From: Thermoplasmatota archaeon | GTDB taxonomy: Archaea > Thermoplasmatota > Penumbrarchaeia > Penumbrarchaeales > Penumbrarchaeaceae | Length of the DNA: 9,046 nucleotides | Direction of reading: 5' to 3' | Assembly (NCBI GenBank): GCA_016929175.1 | Contig: JAFGJI010000294.1 | Span: forward strand, 1-9,046 | Shown: positions 1-7,210 of the stretch, piece after piece | How positions within the stretch are numbered: position 1 is the first letter of the stretch | Layout of the letters: every line of letters starts with the position of its first letter | Notes under the pieces: generated by a model | What the model was told of the DNA's origin: nothing | Databases searched by the model: none | What the model saw: the letters and a program-made list of their open reading frames with translations, nothing else | Position numbers and translations under genes: made by a program

Positions 1-3000
1 ATGCCGGGTATCTCCGGATCTTTTTCATCATCGATGACGGGGTCTGGATCATTGGTCAAGGGCTCCGGCGGATCTTCCGGTCTGGTCAGCTTGATATATG
101 TGACCAGGGAGTATTCGTTCCCATCGAATGCCCTGATGAAAACGAAGGCGCTCCCGGTGGGCATGTCCCTGAAATCGATGATCATGGACCAGCTCTCGAA
201 CCCCCATGTCTTTTTCCACACACCATCGCCTATGCGGTATTCGACCCTCCCATCGTCGGAGTCCGGATCGGAAACATGCCCGTTTATCAGCCATCCCCTG
301 TTCTCGAGCAGGTCCTTCCCGTCCATGAAGACCTGCGGCACATCATTCACGGGAGTTATATCCACTATGAGCCGATCCAGGATGTTCGTTCCCTCCCCGG
401 TCATCTCGATCATGAGTGAGAATTCCCCGTTAAGGTCGCCTTTGGGGTGGAGGTTGAGATATGGTTCGCCTCCGGGGTCCCTGATGCTTGCCTCGAGCAG
501 TTTGTTCGGGGAGAAAACGTTGAAGGTGTAATCGGACAGGCGCGAATCAGGGTCCATGAACCATCCGCTCAATGGGATCCTTGAAGGTGTGTCCTGGTCC
601 TCGATAAGTATGACCGGCCCGGGATTCCTGCCAAGTGCAGGGTGGGCATCCATATTGATCACATTGACCTTGATCACACCCATCCCGGGATCGCTCTCCT
701 GCGAGCCGTCGGAAGCCAGGATCTCAAGTCTGAAACTTCCTCCACAACCGCTGATGTTCGCCAGTAGCTCCATGATCCCATCCTTGATCTGGATATCCAT
801 CGCGTCGCGAAGGGTGATCGGCTGCGGACTGGCTATGGAGTAGGTGAAATCGAGGATATCGCCATCCGGGTCCGTGAACATGCCTTCCTCCCCGGCGAGC
901 TTTATCCTGGTCACCTCTCCCTCCGTTATCGTTATCTCATCGATACCACCGACCAGGACCGGGGGGTCAGGGGTCGGTTCGACGACAAGGGATAGGGCGT
1001 CCGTCTGAACAGTGTTCCTTAGATCGGAAACCTTGATGGCAAATGAGAATTGGCCGTTCAGGTCCGGGAACATGAACGGCTGTGCTACAAGGTCCCCGTT
1101 CCAGTCGAAGATAAGCATCCCCGGTGGCAGGTCCGGGCCATGTACCATCTCGACATCGAGTCCCTGGGGAAGAAGGTCATCATCCTGTATGTGGTCCCTG
1201 ATGTTGAACAGGACCGTCCGGGGTGCCCCCTCCTTTACGATGACGCTTCGAGGGAGGTCCGGCAGGACCTCCGGAGGAGAATCATACCTGACATTCACAG
1301 GACCGATCCTCACAATACCTTCGGATGTTGTCCTGACAGTGATGGGAACATCTGTCAGACCCGAAGTGTCAACCACTTTCTGGATGGCGGGTCTGAACGT
1401 TGTTGAGTGTGAAGCGTCCATGACCACGTCGTAATCTATCCTCAGGTCGGTCATCGAAAAGAAACCATTGAAACCCTTGACGGCCATATCATACCTGATC
1501 AGTATGTTGCCGGAGGGTGTGGTCTTCATGGGCCTTTCCTCTCCTATCATGATCAGGGGGTCCAGGCTCACGTTCCTTCCTCCTGTTGGATCAAGATCTA
1601 TTTCCATCCCGATATCATCCACCACAGATCCAAGGAACACCTCACTTCCGGAGGACCACCTCACCTGACAGATGGACAGGTAGTTGTCCTTCTCGATGGC
1701 AATTGCCCTGTATCCATTCTCGACCTCTCCTATCAAGGCCAGGGAGGAGAATGATACGGATTTTCTCCAGATGTGTTCGGACGATGGTCCATCCCTGGGA
1801 AGCACATGGTAAAGACCATCATAGGTGGATATGCAGAGCATCCCTTCCGACCCTGCGTAAATACTGCCGTTGCCGTAGGCAGATCTCGACAGGCTCCTGG
1901 GTCTTCCATTGGTGTTATTGAGCCCTATCCATTTTATGGATGGTTCACCGGACGCGTCGAGATAGAACGAGGCAATTCGACCGTGCGGCCCAAGAGAGAT
2001 GTAGATCTCTTCCTTTCCATCACCGTCAATGTCGAGTGCGGTCCCGACGCTCCCGCTCGAAAAGGAAATGCCCGAATCATCCAGGGTAAGCACCTCGCTG
2101 GCTTCCTGCACGTTCGATCTGCATATGGTGATATTCTGGCCTGAAGATACCTCCGGAAATATGAGAAGATCATGGTCCCCGTCCCCATCCAGGTCAGCCT
2201 CGGTGATGGCACTTGCCGTAATGGAAGAATCCAACACCTCCTCAACGGTCACGGTCCGATCTCCCGTGGATGCCCTTAGGACCCTGCCGGACGGGCCTGA
2301 GAGGATGTATATATTGCCGGTATCCCTGTTGTAGCTGTATCCGGAGGAGTTGGCCGGAAGTCCGGATGATAGGTTGAAAAGCTTCATATTCTCAAGGTCC
2401 CCTCCAAGGAGCATTCCGACAGCAGATGCTCCATTCTCGGTTCTCGAGAAGATCACCCCATGCGAACCATCATCCTGACCATGGAATGATGTCAGTGTCG
2501 TAACTCCCGGAACGTCCCCTGCGAGCTTGACCAGAGATGAATTGGATCCTTCACGTATGTCAACGGCATATATGCAGTCGTCATCGGGATCAAAGAAGAT
2601 CAGTTCAAGCTCACCATCGTTGTCGATATCGCCAGCGTCGATGGTGTCGACCGGGAGGAGGTAATGTTCCATCTTGAAAAACTTTCTCATCCCTTCTGCT
2701 TCCGGGGAGGGCGGGCTGGATATCCTGATCCGGGAGGACCCGATATCGGCTCCTTGCGGCAGATACAGCGAATTTATCACTCCGCCACGGTCGAGGTGGT
2801 CCCGGACGACCTTCTTTCCATTCACGAAGGAATGCTGCAGGCCGAACCCACCTTCTTCACCACCGCCGTATTTCCATTCCTGCCTCTCATCCGATCCGAC
2901 ATCCAGAAAAACGCTTTCGGGCCCAATTGCCCCTTCAACGGTGGAGATGAGAAGGCTTGAGGAAATGACAGGTCCGCTGTCTGGTATGTATATGGACACA

Positions 3001-3185
3001 CTGGAATCCCTCCCCCCACCCGGGGGAAAATCCAGATCGAAGAACTCCCCGGGGGTATTTCCCTTCATAAGCAGCTCCGTGGTCGTGGCAGAACCCCGGT
3101 CAGTAATGATAGATAGAAAAGGCAGGGCCAACAACAGGACCAGTAGAAAGGCGTTCAGGTGGTGAAGCTGATTCATGCAGGCCAT
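1..3185 (-). CDS. Large exported FG-GAP/cadherin-like repeat surface protein (C-terminus outside window)
   Basis: Reading the minus strand from ATG 3185 gives 1061 codons without a stop to the window edge, so the gene is 3'-partial. The N-terminus has a short polar start and a leucine-rich hydrophobic stretch (about residues 10-27), which fits a Sec signal peptide. Residues about 40-180 form a beta-rich domain with 'IDVG/SDERQEWKY'-like text often seen at the front of euryarchaeal surface proteins. Three Asp-rich calcium-loop motifs of FG-GAP/VCBS type follow: DIDNDG (186-191), DLDGDG (331-336) and DIDGDG (385-390), suggesting a partial beta-propeller. From about 636 come roughly four Ig/cadherin-like modules with DPDGD (772), DPDS (878) and DPDSDD (973). 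The last visible residues are acidic and proline-rich, a likely linker before a membrane anchor or further domains. An in-frame ATG at 3176 is an alternative start. The role is probably adhesion or binding at the cell surface; the ligand is unknown. Exported location is inferred. Confidence 0.85.
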   Translation of the reverse strand, partial: MACMNQLHHLNAFLLVLLLALPFLSIITDRGSATTTELLMKGNTPGEFFDLDFPPGGGRDSSVSIYIPDSGPVISSSLLISTVEGAIGPESVFLDVGSDERQEWKYGGGEEGGFGLQHSFVNGKKVVRDHLDRGGVINSLYLPQGADIGSSRIRISSPPSPEAEGMRKFFKMEHYLLPVDTIDAGDIDNDGELELIFFDPDDDCIYAVDIREGSNSSLVKLAGDVPGVTTLTSFHGQDDGSHGVIFSRTENGASAVGMLLGGDLENMKLFNLSSGLPANSSGYSYNRDTGNIYILSGPSGRVLRASTGDRTVTVEEVLDSSITASAITEADLDGDGDHDLLIFPEVSSGQNITICRSNVQEASEVLTLDDSGISFSSGSVGTALDIDGDGKEEIYISLGPHGRIASFYLDASGEPSIKWIGLNNTNGRPRSLSRSAYGNGSIYAGSEGMLCISTYDGLYHVLPRDGPSSEHIWRKSVSFSSLALIGEVENGYRAIAIEKDNYLSICQVRWSSGSEVFLGSVVDDIGMEIDLDPTGGRNVSLDPLIMIGEERPMKTTPSGNILIRYDMAVKGFNGFFSMTDLRIDYDVVMDASHSTTFRPAIQKVVDTSGLTDVPITVRTTSEGIVRIGPVNVRYDSPPEVLPDLPRSVIVKEGAPRTVLFNIRDHIQDDDLLPQGLDVEMVHGPDLPPGMLIFDWNGDLVAQPFMFPDLNGQFSFAIKVSDLRNTVQTDALSLVVEPTPDPPVLVGGIDEITITEGEVTRIKLAGEEGMFTDPDGDILDFTYSIASPQPITLRDAMDIQIKDGIMELLANISGCGGSFRLEILASDGSQESDPGMGVIKVNVINMDAHPALGRNPGPVILIEDQDTPSRIPLSGWFMDPDSRLSDYTFNVFSPNKLLEASIRDPGGEPYLNLHPKGDLNGEFSLMIEMTGEGTNILDRLIVDITPVNDVPQVFMDGKDLLENRGWLINGHVSDPDSDDGRVEYRIGDGVWKKTWGFESWSMIIDFRDMPTGSAFVFIRAFDGNEYSLVTYIKLTRPEDPPEPLTNDPDPVIDDEKDPEIPG

Positions 3186-3210
3186 GGTCCATCTCGTATT
3201 TCACTAGTTT

Positions 3211-3222
3211 TCATTATATATC
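3211..3222 (-). promoter_or_regulatory. TATA-like promoter of the surface-protein gene
   Basis: On the minus strand the sequence GATATATAATGA is preceded by an A-rich stretch (ATAAAAA) that could act as a BRE. Its centre lies about 32 nt before ATG 3185. With the usual archaeal 25-27 nt spacing, transcription would begin near 3190, giving a leaderless or very short-leader mRNA. No convincing Shine-Dalgarno sequence precedes the ATG, which agrees with this. Confidence 0.55.
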
Positions 3223-3327
3223 TTTTTATCTGTACGTCCTTTCCTCTATCATCTTCCTCCACAGATCGCCAATGCCAACTTCTTTGCCCTGTCCTGTTCT
3301 TGGTTTGATATGATCTTGATGTGATAT

Positions 3328-3341
3328 GGATCATGTGATCC
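3328..3341. promoter_or_regulatory. Candidate operator palindrome
   Basis: GGATCA and its exact reverse complement TGATCC are separated by TG. It lies in the middle of the divergent intergenic region, about 110 bp from the minus-strand TATA-like box and 135 bp from the plus-strand one. Spacing and symmetry suit a dimeric winged-helix protein. A 14-bp palindrome can also occur by chance, and no second copy was seen in the window. Confidence 0.25.
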
Positions 3342-3474
3342 AACTTATCCATTCAGATCAAAGGGATGATGTCCGACTGCTTCGGTTCCCGTCGGATCCT
3401 CCTCAATATGGAATTCCAACCTCTCCGATGGCATCCCCCTCCTTCGGACCGAGTTCCATGTACGACCTACAAAT

Positions 3475-3484
3475 CTTTTATATC
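3475..3484 (+). promoter_or_regulatory. TATA-like promoter of the three-gene operon
   Basis: CTTTTATATC sits in otherwise GC-rich sequence. Transcription would be expected to begin near 3505-3510, leaving a leader of about 25-30 nt. That leader contains the Shine-Dalgarno-like AGGGAGGG (3518-3525), 8 nt before ATG 3534. The arrangement supports the chosen start of the following gene. Confidence 0.5.
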
Positions 3485-3533
3485 CGTACCCCTCCTTTTA
3501 GAGGGTCAGCGGCCGTCAGGGAGGGTCGTGATA

Positions 3534-4904
3534 ATGCCTGGAATGCTTTCATTCGATAAACGGGCGCTCATAAGGGGGCTTTCTGCTGTCCTGATCTGCG
3601 TCCTGGTGCTTTTGATGCTCCTGCCGGACATTTCCCGTTCACAGGGAGCAACGGTGATAGATTTCGGAGGAGAGGTCACAGAGCGGCTCGAGGACATGGA
3701 CCAGGACGGTCTTGCGGAGTACCTCGTTCTGAAGGTTCCAATCAATGTATACGAGCCGGGCACATACATCCTGCACGGGACGATGGGTGGAGAACGGATA
3801 GCAGCAGACTTCGGGCCGCAGGCAATGGATATCGGGGCCCACGAACCGGAGCTCAGGTTCTCGGGAGGAGACATATCGCTCTTCAGGATGACCGGTCATT
3901 ACCCGATCAAACTGGAACTCTATTCCAAAGATTCCAGCCTTGATCCGGTGGTCAAAGAGATCATGACCGCGGAAATGTACGACCCGGACATGTTCGAGAC
4001 CCCTCAAGGTACCGGTAGAGTGTCAGTGACAACAGAAGGGGACAGGGTCCACGTCATCGGGGACCCGTTGACGATCTCCGTGAACCAGACCTATCCTCGG
4101 CTCACGTTCTTCTATACCGTGGATGAAGGGAAGGTTTCCAGTTCTTCATTGACGTATACAACGATCATCGCCTTTGATGATTCCGATGGAGACGGTATTT
4201 GGGACCCCGAACTTGAAGGGAAGAAATATGAAGGGGACCTTACAAAGGTCGACTGGGAGATCGATCTCGATGTAAAGAACGGTATCGTGATATCCCTTTA
4301 CGGTGTCGTTCAGCTGAGGCTTGTGGGGACCACGACGGTCGTGGCCTGGGCAAAGGTCACCTTCAGGCTGTCCTCCACATTGCTCCTCGAGACCTATGAA
4401 TCCCAGAAGTTCGATATCGACATAGATCTGTGGCAGCCCCTGGATGCAACCCACGTTGCTGTGCTGCACACTTTGAAGGACGATACCGGAGAGAGGTCCA
4501 TCGAGGACGGTCCGGGGGATCTGACGGACACCGGTGTTCACCAGCTCAGGGTCGTCAACGAGAGAGGGAAGACACAGAACACCTATTCATGGACCGATGA
4601 GATCATGGTTGGCTACTCATCACTGACCACTGGATCAGAGGCTTCGACATGGTACAACATCCGCGGTGGAGAGGCTGACATCTGGTTCTCCTACCCTCTC
4701 GAAGGGGACGTTCAGGTGATCCATCACGATCCGACCGTGGGGATGGACCCAGACAACATACCGGAAATGAGCCCCGACGAGGATTTCATCCGCAACAGCG
4801 TTCTGATAATGCTCTGTGGGCTGGGCATAGGGATACTCGTCGTGGGAGCGACGCTGTACTCGAGAAGGGGCATGACCCACCGGAGGAAAGGAGGTGATAT
4901 TTAG
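3534..4904 (+). CDS. Exported membrane-anchored protein of unknown function
   Basis: The 456-residue product begins with a basic stretch and a strong hydrophobic segment (about residues 14-31), a Sec signal or N-terminal anchor. A large beta-rich outer domain follows. It carries two Asp-rich loops that could bind calcium: DMDQDG at 54-59, followed by a 'EYLVLKVPINV' strand typical of archaeal surface modules, and DDSDGDGIWD from 215. The C-terminus has one transmembrane helix (about 423-442) followed by a short basic tail (SRRG...HRRKGG), so the bulk should face outside. ATG 3534 was chosen over upstream starts because it has AGGGAGGG 8 nt ahead, follows a TATA-like box, and puts the signal sequence at the N-terminus. 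ATG 3543 is an alternative. The stop codon directly abuts the ATG of the next gene, indicating an operon. I do not recognise a named family. It may be the sensing component of the operon (inference). Confidence 0.85.
   Translation: MPGMLSFDKRALIRGLSAVLICVLVLLMLLPDISRSQGATVIDFGGEVTERLEDMDQDGLAEYLVLKVPINVYEPGTYILHGTMGGERIAADFGPQAMDIGAHEPELRFSGGDISLFRMTGHYPIKLELYSKDSSLDPVVKEIMTAEMYDPDMFETPQGTGRVSVTTEGDRVHVIGDPLTISVNQTYPRLTFFYTVDEGKVSSSSLTYTTIIAFDDSDGDGIWDPELEGKKYEGDLTKVDWEIDLDVKNGIVISLYGVVQLRLVGTTTVVAWAKVTFRLSSTLLLETYESQKFDIDIDLWQPLDATHVAVLHTLKDDTGERSIEDGPGDLTDTGVHQLRVVNERGKTQNTYSWTDEIMVGYSSLTTGSEASTWYNIRGGEADIWFSYPLEGDVQVIHHDPTVGMDPDNIPEMSPDEDFIRNSVLIMLCGLGIGILVVGATLYSRRGMTHRRKGGDI
4890..4898 (+). 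promoter_or_regulatory. Strong Shine-Dalgarno for the 3-TM protein gene
   Basis: GGAGGTGAT is a full match to the usual archaeal anti-Shine-Dalgarno. It lies inside the last codons of the preceding gene, 6 nt before ATG 4905. It decides that start and shows tight translational linkage. Confidence 0.8.
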
Positions 4905-5213
4905 ATGGAATTCCTGGATGCTGCCGCAGCGTCGAAGGATGTCCTTGTGGGACTACTGATAGTATTGTCCCTGGCCCTCACCGTGATAGGTTTCCTTTCA
5001 TACCGGCGAACCGGCAATCCCAAGGTAGGGATGGTGACGATATCGTTCATCCTCTTCCTCCTCAAGGGGATATTCCTTGCGGTCGGTCTTTACTTCACCG
5101 ATCTTGTGAGGGTGCCGAGGGGTTTTGCCTTCTCCTTCGACCTCATGCTGGCAATAGATGCCATGGTCCTTCTGGCATTGTATCTGGCTTTGTTCAGGAA
5201 GGGCAGGTCCTGA
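4905..5213 (+). CDS. Small three-helix membrane protein
   Basis: The 102-residue product has three hydrophobic helices at about residues 12-32, 41-63 and 77-97, with short loops. A positive loop (SYRRTGNPK) after the first helix and a basic end (FRKGRS) help orient it, and both would be cytoplasmic by the positive-inside rule only if topology allows; topology is therefore uncertain. It starts directly at the stop of the exported-protein gene with a perfect Shine-Dalgarno, and the wHTH regulator gene follows 19 bp later. The 'YRRTGxP' loop after helix 1 recalls small membrane proteins found beside winged-helix regulators in haloarchaea (DUF7521-like, from memory and unverified). It may relay a signal between the exported protein and the regulator, but no catalytic motif is visible. 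Confidence 0.8.
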   Translation: MEFLDAAAASKDVLVGLLIVLSLALTVIGFLSYRRTGNPKVGMVTISFILFLLKGIFLAVGLYFTDLVRVPRGFAFSFDLMLAIDAMVLLALYLALFRKGRS

Positions 5214-5232
5214 GGGCCAAGGTGATCACCCG

Positions 5233-5760
5233 ATGAAGGAAGACCCTCTTCAGCTGGAGTCCAGAAAGAAGATATTTGACCTGATAGGGACCACGCCAGG
5301 GATCCATTTCAGGGAGATATCGAGGCGTCTGGACATACCGATGGGTGTGGTGGAGTACCACCTCAACTACATGTTGAAGAGGGATATGATAGTAGCACGT
5401 GTGGAAGGCAGGTACAAGAGATACTATGCCGAAGGGAAGATCGGTTCAAGGGAGAAGACCGTACTTGCATTCCTCCGGAAGGATGTCCCCAGGACCATCC
5501 TTATGCACCTCATGCTAAACCCTGGTGCCAGGCACAGGGACCTGAAGTCCGAACTGGGTCTTTCCGGTTCCACTTTGACATTCCATTTGAAGAAGATGAT
5601 CCGCAAGGGTGTGGTCGTGGAGATGCGGGACGAGGGGGGGAGCGGGTATCGGGTTTCCGACCCCGATACCGTGTCCAGGACGCTTATAATCTACAAGAGG
5701 TCCTTTATGGACGACCTTGTGGATTCATTCACCGAGACCTGGCTGGACATGGAGTTCTGA
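5233..5760 (+). CDS. Transcriptional regulator with two tandem winged helix-turn-helix domains
   Basis: The 175-residue cytoplasmic protein contains two similar winged helix-turn-helix units. The first (about residues 10-66) has 'GIHFREISRRLDIPMGVVEYHLNYM', with a wing around VEGRYKRYY. The second (about 76-140) has 'GARHRDLKSELGLSGSTLTFHLKKM', with a wing around DEGGSGYRV. Both recognition helices contain the [YF]HL core typical of ArsR/MarR-like archaeal regulators. A helical tail (about 146-175) may aid dimerisation. ATG 5233 is chosen because AGGTGATCA (5220-5228) lies 4 nt upstream; an earlier in-frame ATG at 5158 lies inside the previous gene. There is no ligand-binding or membrane domain, so any signal must come from partners such as the two upstream membrane proteins. 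Its 3' end overlaps the convergent gene by 32 bp. Targets are unknown; autoregulation at the divergent region is possible. Confidence 0.88.
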   Translation: MKEDPLQLESRKKIFDLIGTTPGIHFREISRRLDIPMGVVEYHLNYMLKRDMIVARVEGRYKRYYAEGKIGSREKTVLAFLRKDVPRTILMHLMLNPGARHRDLKSELGLSGSTLTFHLKKMIRKGVVVEMRDEGGSGYRVSDPDTVSRTLIIYKRSFMDDLVDSFTETWLDMEF

Positions 5761-6229
5761 AGATATCGGGGGCATGGAAGGAATTGTTGTCCGAATCAAT
5801 GGCATCCCTTGTCAGCCGGAACATCTTCTGAAAAAGCTGCCAGTTCTCATCATTCCAGTAAGGCGAATCCAGAGGGTCCCTGCCCAGTGAGCGCAGGCCA
5901 GCCGAGATGATGGATATGACCTCGTCTTCCCTGTTATGGACCATCTTGAATATGGACCGGTAGGTGCTGGGGCCGACCTTTATACCCCTCAGGGAGACCT
6001 TTGCCTCACCGTTCATCCAAAAGACCATTTCCCACGGGAACGGCGGCTCGACGTTCTTGAGCCTGACCCTGGCTTTGCTATCCCTGAAAAGATTGAAGAA
6101 GATATCTCCAACGTCCGTAAGGTTCAGCCTGTCCATTCCGTTCGATGGTTCCCTTACCTTGCCGTCGAGCAGAGCATTGAAGGATATCACCGGCCGAACG
6201 TGTATCGGTATCAGCCAGAGGGTCTCCAT
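5729..6229 (-). CDS. Protein of unknown function, downstream of and co-transcribed with nadE
   Basis: A 166-residue soluble protein that I do not recognise. It begins METLWLIPIHVRPVISF. It contains a mixed alpha/beta stretch, 'PPFPWEMVFWMNGEAKVSL', and a helical, Trp/Phe-containing section (PYWNDENWQLFQKMF) before a polar tail. No signal peptide, membrane helix or cysteine cluster is visible. Start ATG 6229 is preferred because GGTGGTGA lies 7 nt upstream, overlapping the nadE stop codon. A longer form from ATG 6247 (172 residues) would overlap nadE by 11 nt but has no good ribosome-binding site. The two genes are evidently one operon, so a link to NAD or nucleotide metabolism is possible but unproven. 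The last 32 bp overlap the convergent wHTH gene. Confidence 0.7.
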   Translation of the reverse strand: METLWLIPIHVRPVISFNALLDGKVREPSNGMDRLNLTDVGDIFFNLFRDSKARVRLKNVEPPFPWEMVFWMNGEAKVSLRGIKVGPSTYRSIFKMVHNREDEVISIISAGLRSLGRDPLDSPYWNDENWQLFQKMFRLTRDAIDSDNNSFHAPDIFRTPCPARSR

Positions 6230-6236
6230 CCGCTGC

Positions 6237-6244
6237 TCACCACC
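6237..6244 (-). promoter_or_regulatory. Shine-Dalgarno overlapping the nadE stop codon
   Basis: GGTGGTGA (one mismatch to GGAGGTGA) sits 7 nt before ATG 6229 and includes the TGA stop of nadE. It favours the shorter start of the downstream gene and suggests translational coupling. Confidence 0.5.
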
Positions 6245-7091
6245 CATCTCTGAGGTCTAGGCCGACCGTTCCCATTTCCAGTTTCGGAACGGCAAAGGGG
6301 CATCTCTTGTGGCGCATTCTCCATACGGTCCCCAGGATCCCTTTCACTCCATCCGTGGAAATGGGAGGCTCGAAACCTGCCCTGTCCATCTCCTCCACTG
6401 TCGTGGTCGTGTAATCAATATTGTCGGCTATCGTTTCCGGGTCAAGGTCCCTGATATGACCGTAAAGGACCTGGTCCAATATGGGGTATGGTATCCTGAG
6501 CTCCCCTTCATCCGTCTGGCCTTCAATAAGACCAGCGGATGGGGGGCGTTCGATGATGGTTCTGGGGACCCCAACCTCCTCTGCGAGCATCCTCACCTGG
6601 GTCTTGTAGAGGTCCCCGAGCGGATAGAGATCGGCGCTGCCGTCCCCGAATTTTGTGAAGTAGCCAAGGAGGAACTCCGTCTTGTTCGATGTCCCTATGA
6701 CGAGGCCGTTCTGGAGGTTTGCCCTGGCGTAAAGGACCAGCATCCTTGCCCTTGCCTGAGCGTTTCCCTTTACCATCCCATCCATTGGAAAAGGTACGGA
6801 ATCGACAATATTCGTTATGTCGATCTCCGCGAGCTCTGTCCCGAAGGCATCCGAGACCGAAAGGGCGTGAACCCTGTCAATGTTGCCCAGGTCGCCATAA
6901 GGCAGGAAGTAACCTTTCACCCTCTCCCTTCCAAGAGCCTCAACGGTCAGACCCAGCGCAAGGGATGAGTCCAGTCCGCCGGATATACCGATCACTGCTG
7001 TCTCCGCCCCTGCTTCCCGGAACCTATCGATCATGAAATCCACGATCACCCTTCTGTTGTAAGGGTCCGATCTTGGAACCAGGTCCTTCAT
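6237..7091 (-). CDS. nadE: NH3-dependent NAD+ synthetase
   Basis: This cytoplasmic enzyme catalyses the last step of NAD biosynthesis: it adenylates nicotinic acid adenine dinucleotide (NaAD) with ATP and amidates it using ammonia. The 284-residue length matches the ammonia-dependent form; there is no N-terminal glutaminase (nitrilase) domain. Diagnostic motifs are the PP-loop ATP-pyrophosphatase signature SGGLDSS (37-43), GNAQARARM (109-117), GTSNKTE (133-139), the KFGDGSADLYPLGDLYKTQV block (147-166), and PPSAGL..GQTDE (183-195). All are intact, so the enzyme should be active. ATG 7091 begins just ahead of the conserved first helix and lacks a Shine-Dalgarno, hinting at a leaderless or short-leader mRNA. 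An unknown gene follows in the same operon, and a half-TBP gene is divergent upstream. Confidence 0.96.
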   Translation of the reverse strand: MKDLVPRSDPYNRRVIVDFMIDRFREAGAETAVIGISGGLDSSLALGLTVEALGRERVKGYFLPYGDLGNIDRVHALSVSDAFGTELAEIDITNIVDSVPFPMDGMVKGNAQARARMLVLYARANLQNGLVIGTSNKTEFLLGYFTKFGDGSADLYPLGDLYKTQVRMLAEEVGVPRTIIERPPSAGLIEGQTDEGELRIPYPILDQVLYGHIRDLDPETIADNIDYTTTTVEEMDRAGFEPPISTDGVKGILGTVWRMRHKRCPFAVPKLEMGTVGLDLRDGW

Positions 7092-7210
7092 GTGTGGGAG
7101 GTATTTTACTGGTCATATTCATGGTTTTGTATCTTTCAGGATCCCCGGCAGGGGAAATAACGACAAAAAATCAATATACCCATGCACCCACTTTCCCTGG
7201 AGGGATATAT
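7092..7210. promoter_or_regulatory. Divergent promoter region between nadE and the half-TBP gene
   Basis: For nadE (minus strand), AGATACAAAA-type sequence at about 7126-7139 or GAATATGAC near 7110-7118 could act as a TATA box; neither is strong. For the plus strand, CGACAAAAAATCAATATA (7161-7178) looks like a BRE plus TATA box and would start transcription near 7200. If that promoter is real, the upstream in-frame ATG at 7121 cannot be the start of the half-TBP protein. Confidence 0.35.

Larger units (their letters stand above)
3186..3533. other. Divergent intergenic region with two promoters and a 14-bp palindrome
   Basis: This 348-bp stretch between two divergent genes for exported proteins has no credible coding sequence. 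It holds a TATA-like box on each strand (3211-3222 minus, 3475-3484 plus). Between them is the perfect inverted repeat GGATCA-TG-TGATCC (3328-3341). The heptamer ATGTGAT occurs twice, 14 bp apart (3319-3325 and 3333-3339), so the second copy overlaps the palindrome. This could be an operator, perhaps for the wHTH regulator encoded downstream, but that is inference. The plus-strand reading frame can be extended upstream to 3366, but that extension would bury the signal peptide and is not accepted. Confidence 0.5.

Noticed and set aside
1..2960. Several plus-strand open frames of 60-180 codons opposite the large surface-protein gene
   Set aside because: They are antisense shadows of a 1061-codon frame that has clear protein motifs. 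Their translations are Ser/Pro/Arg-rich with no recognisable domain or ribosome-binding site.
3366..3533. Upstream extension of the exported-protein gene to ATG 3366
   Set aside because: It would add 56 residues before the signal peptide and run through the TATA-like box. ATG 3534 has a good Shine-Dalgarno and places the hydrophobic signal at the N-terminus.
6309..6968. 219-codon plus-strand frame opposite nadE
   Set aside because: nadE is unmistakable on the minus strand with all family motifs; the antisense translation has no family features.
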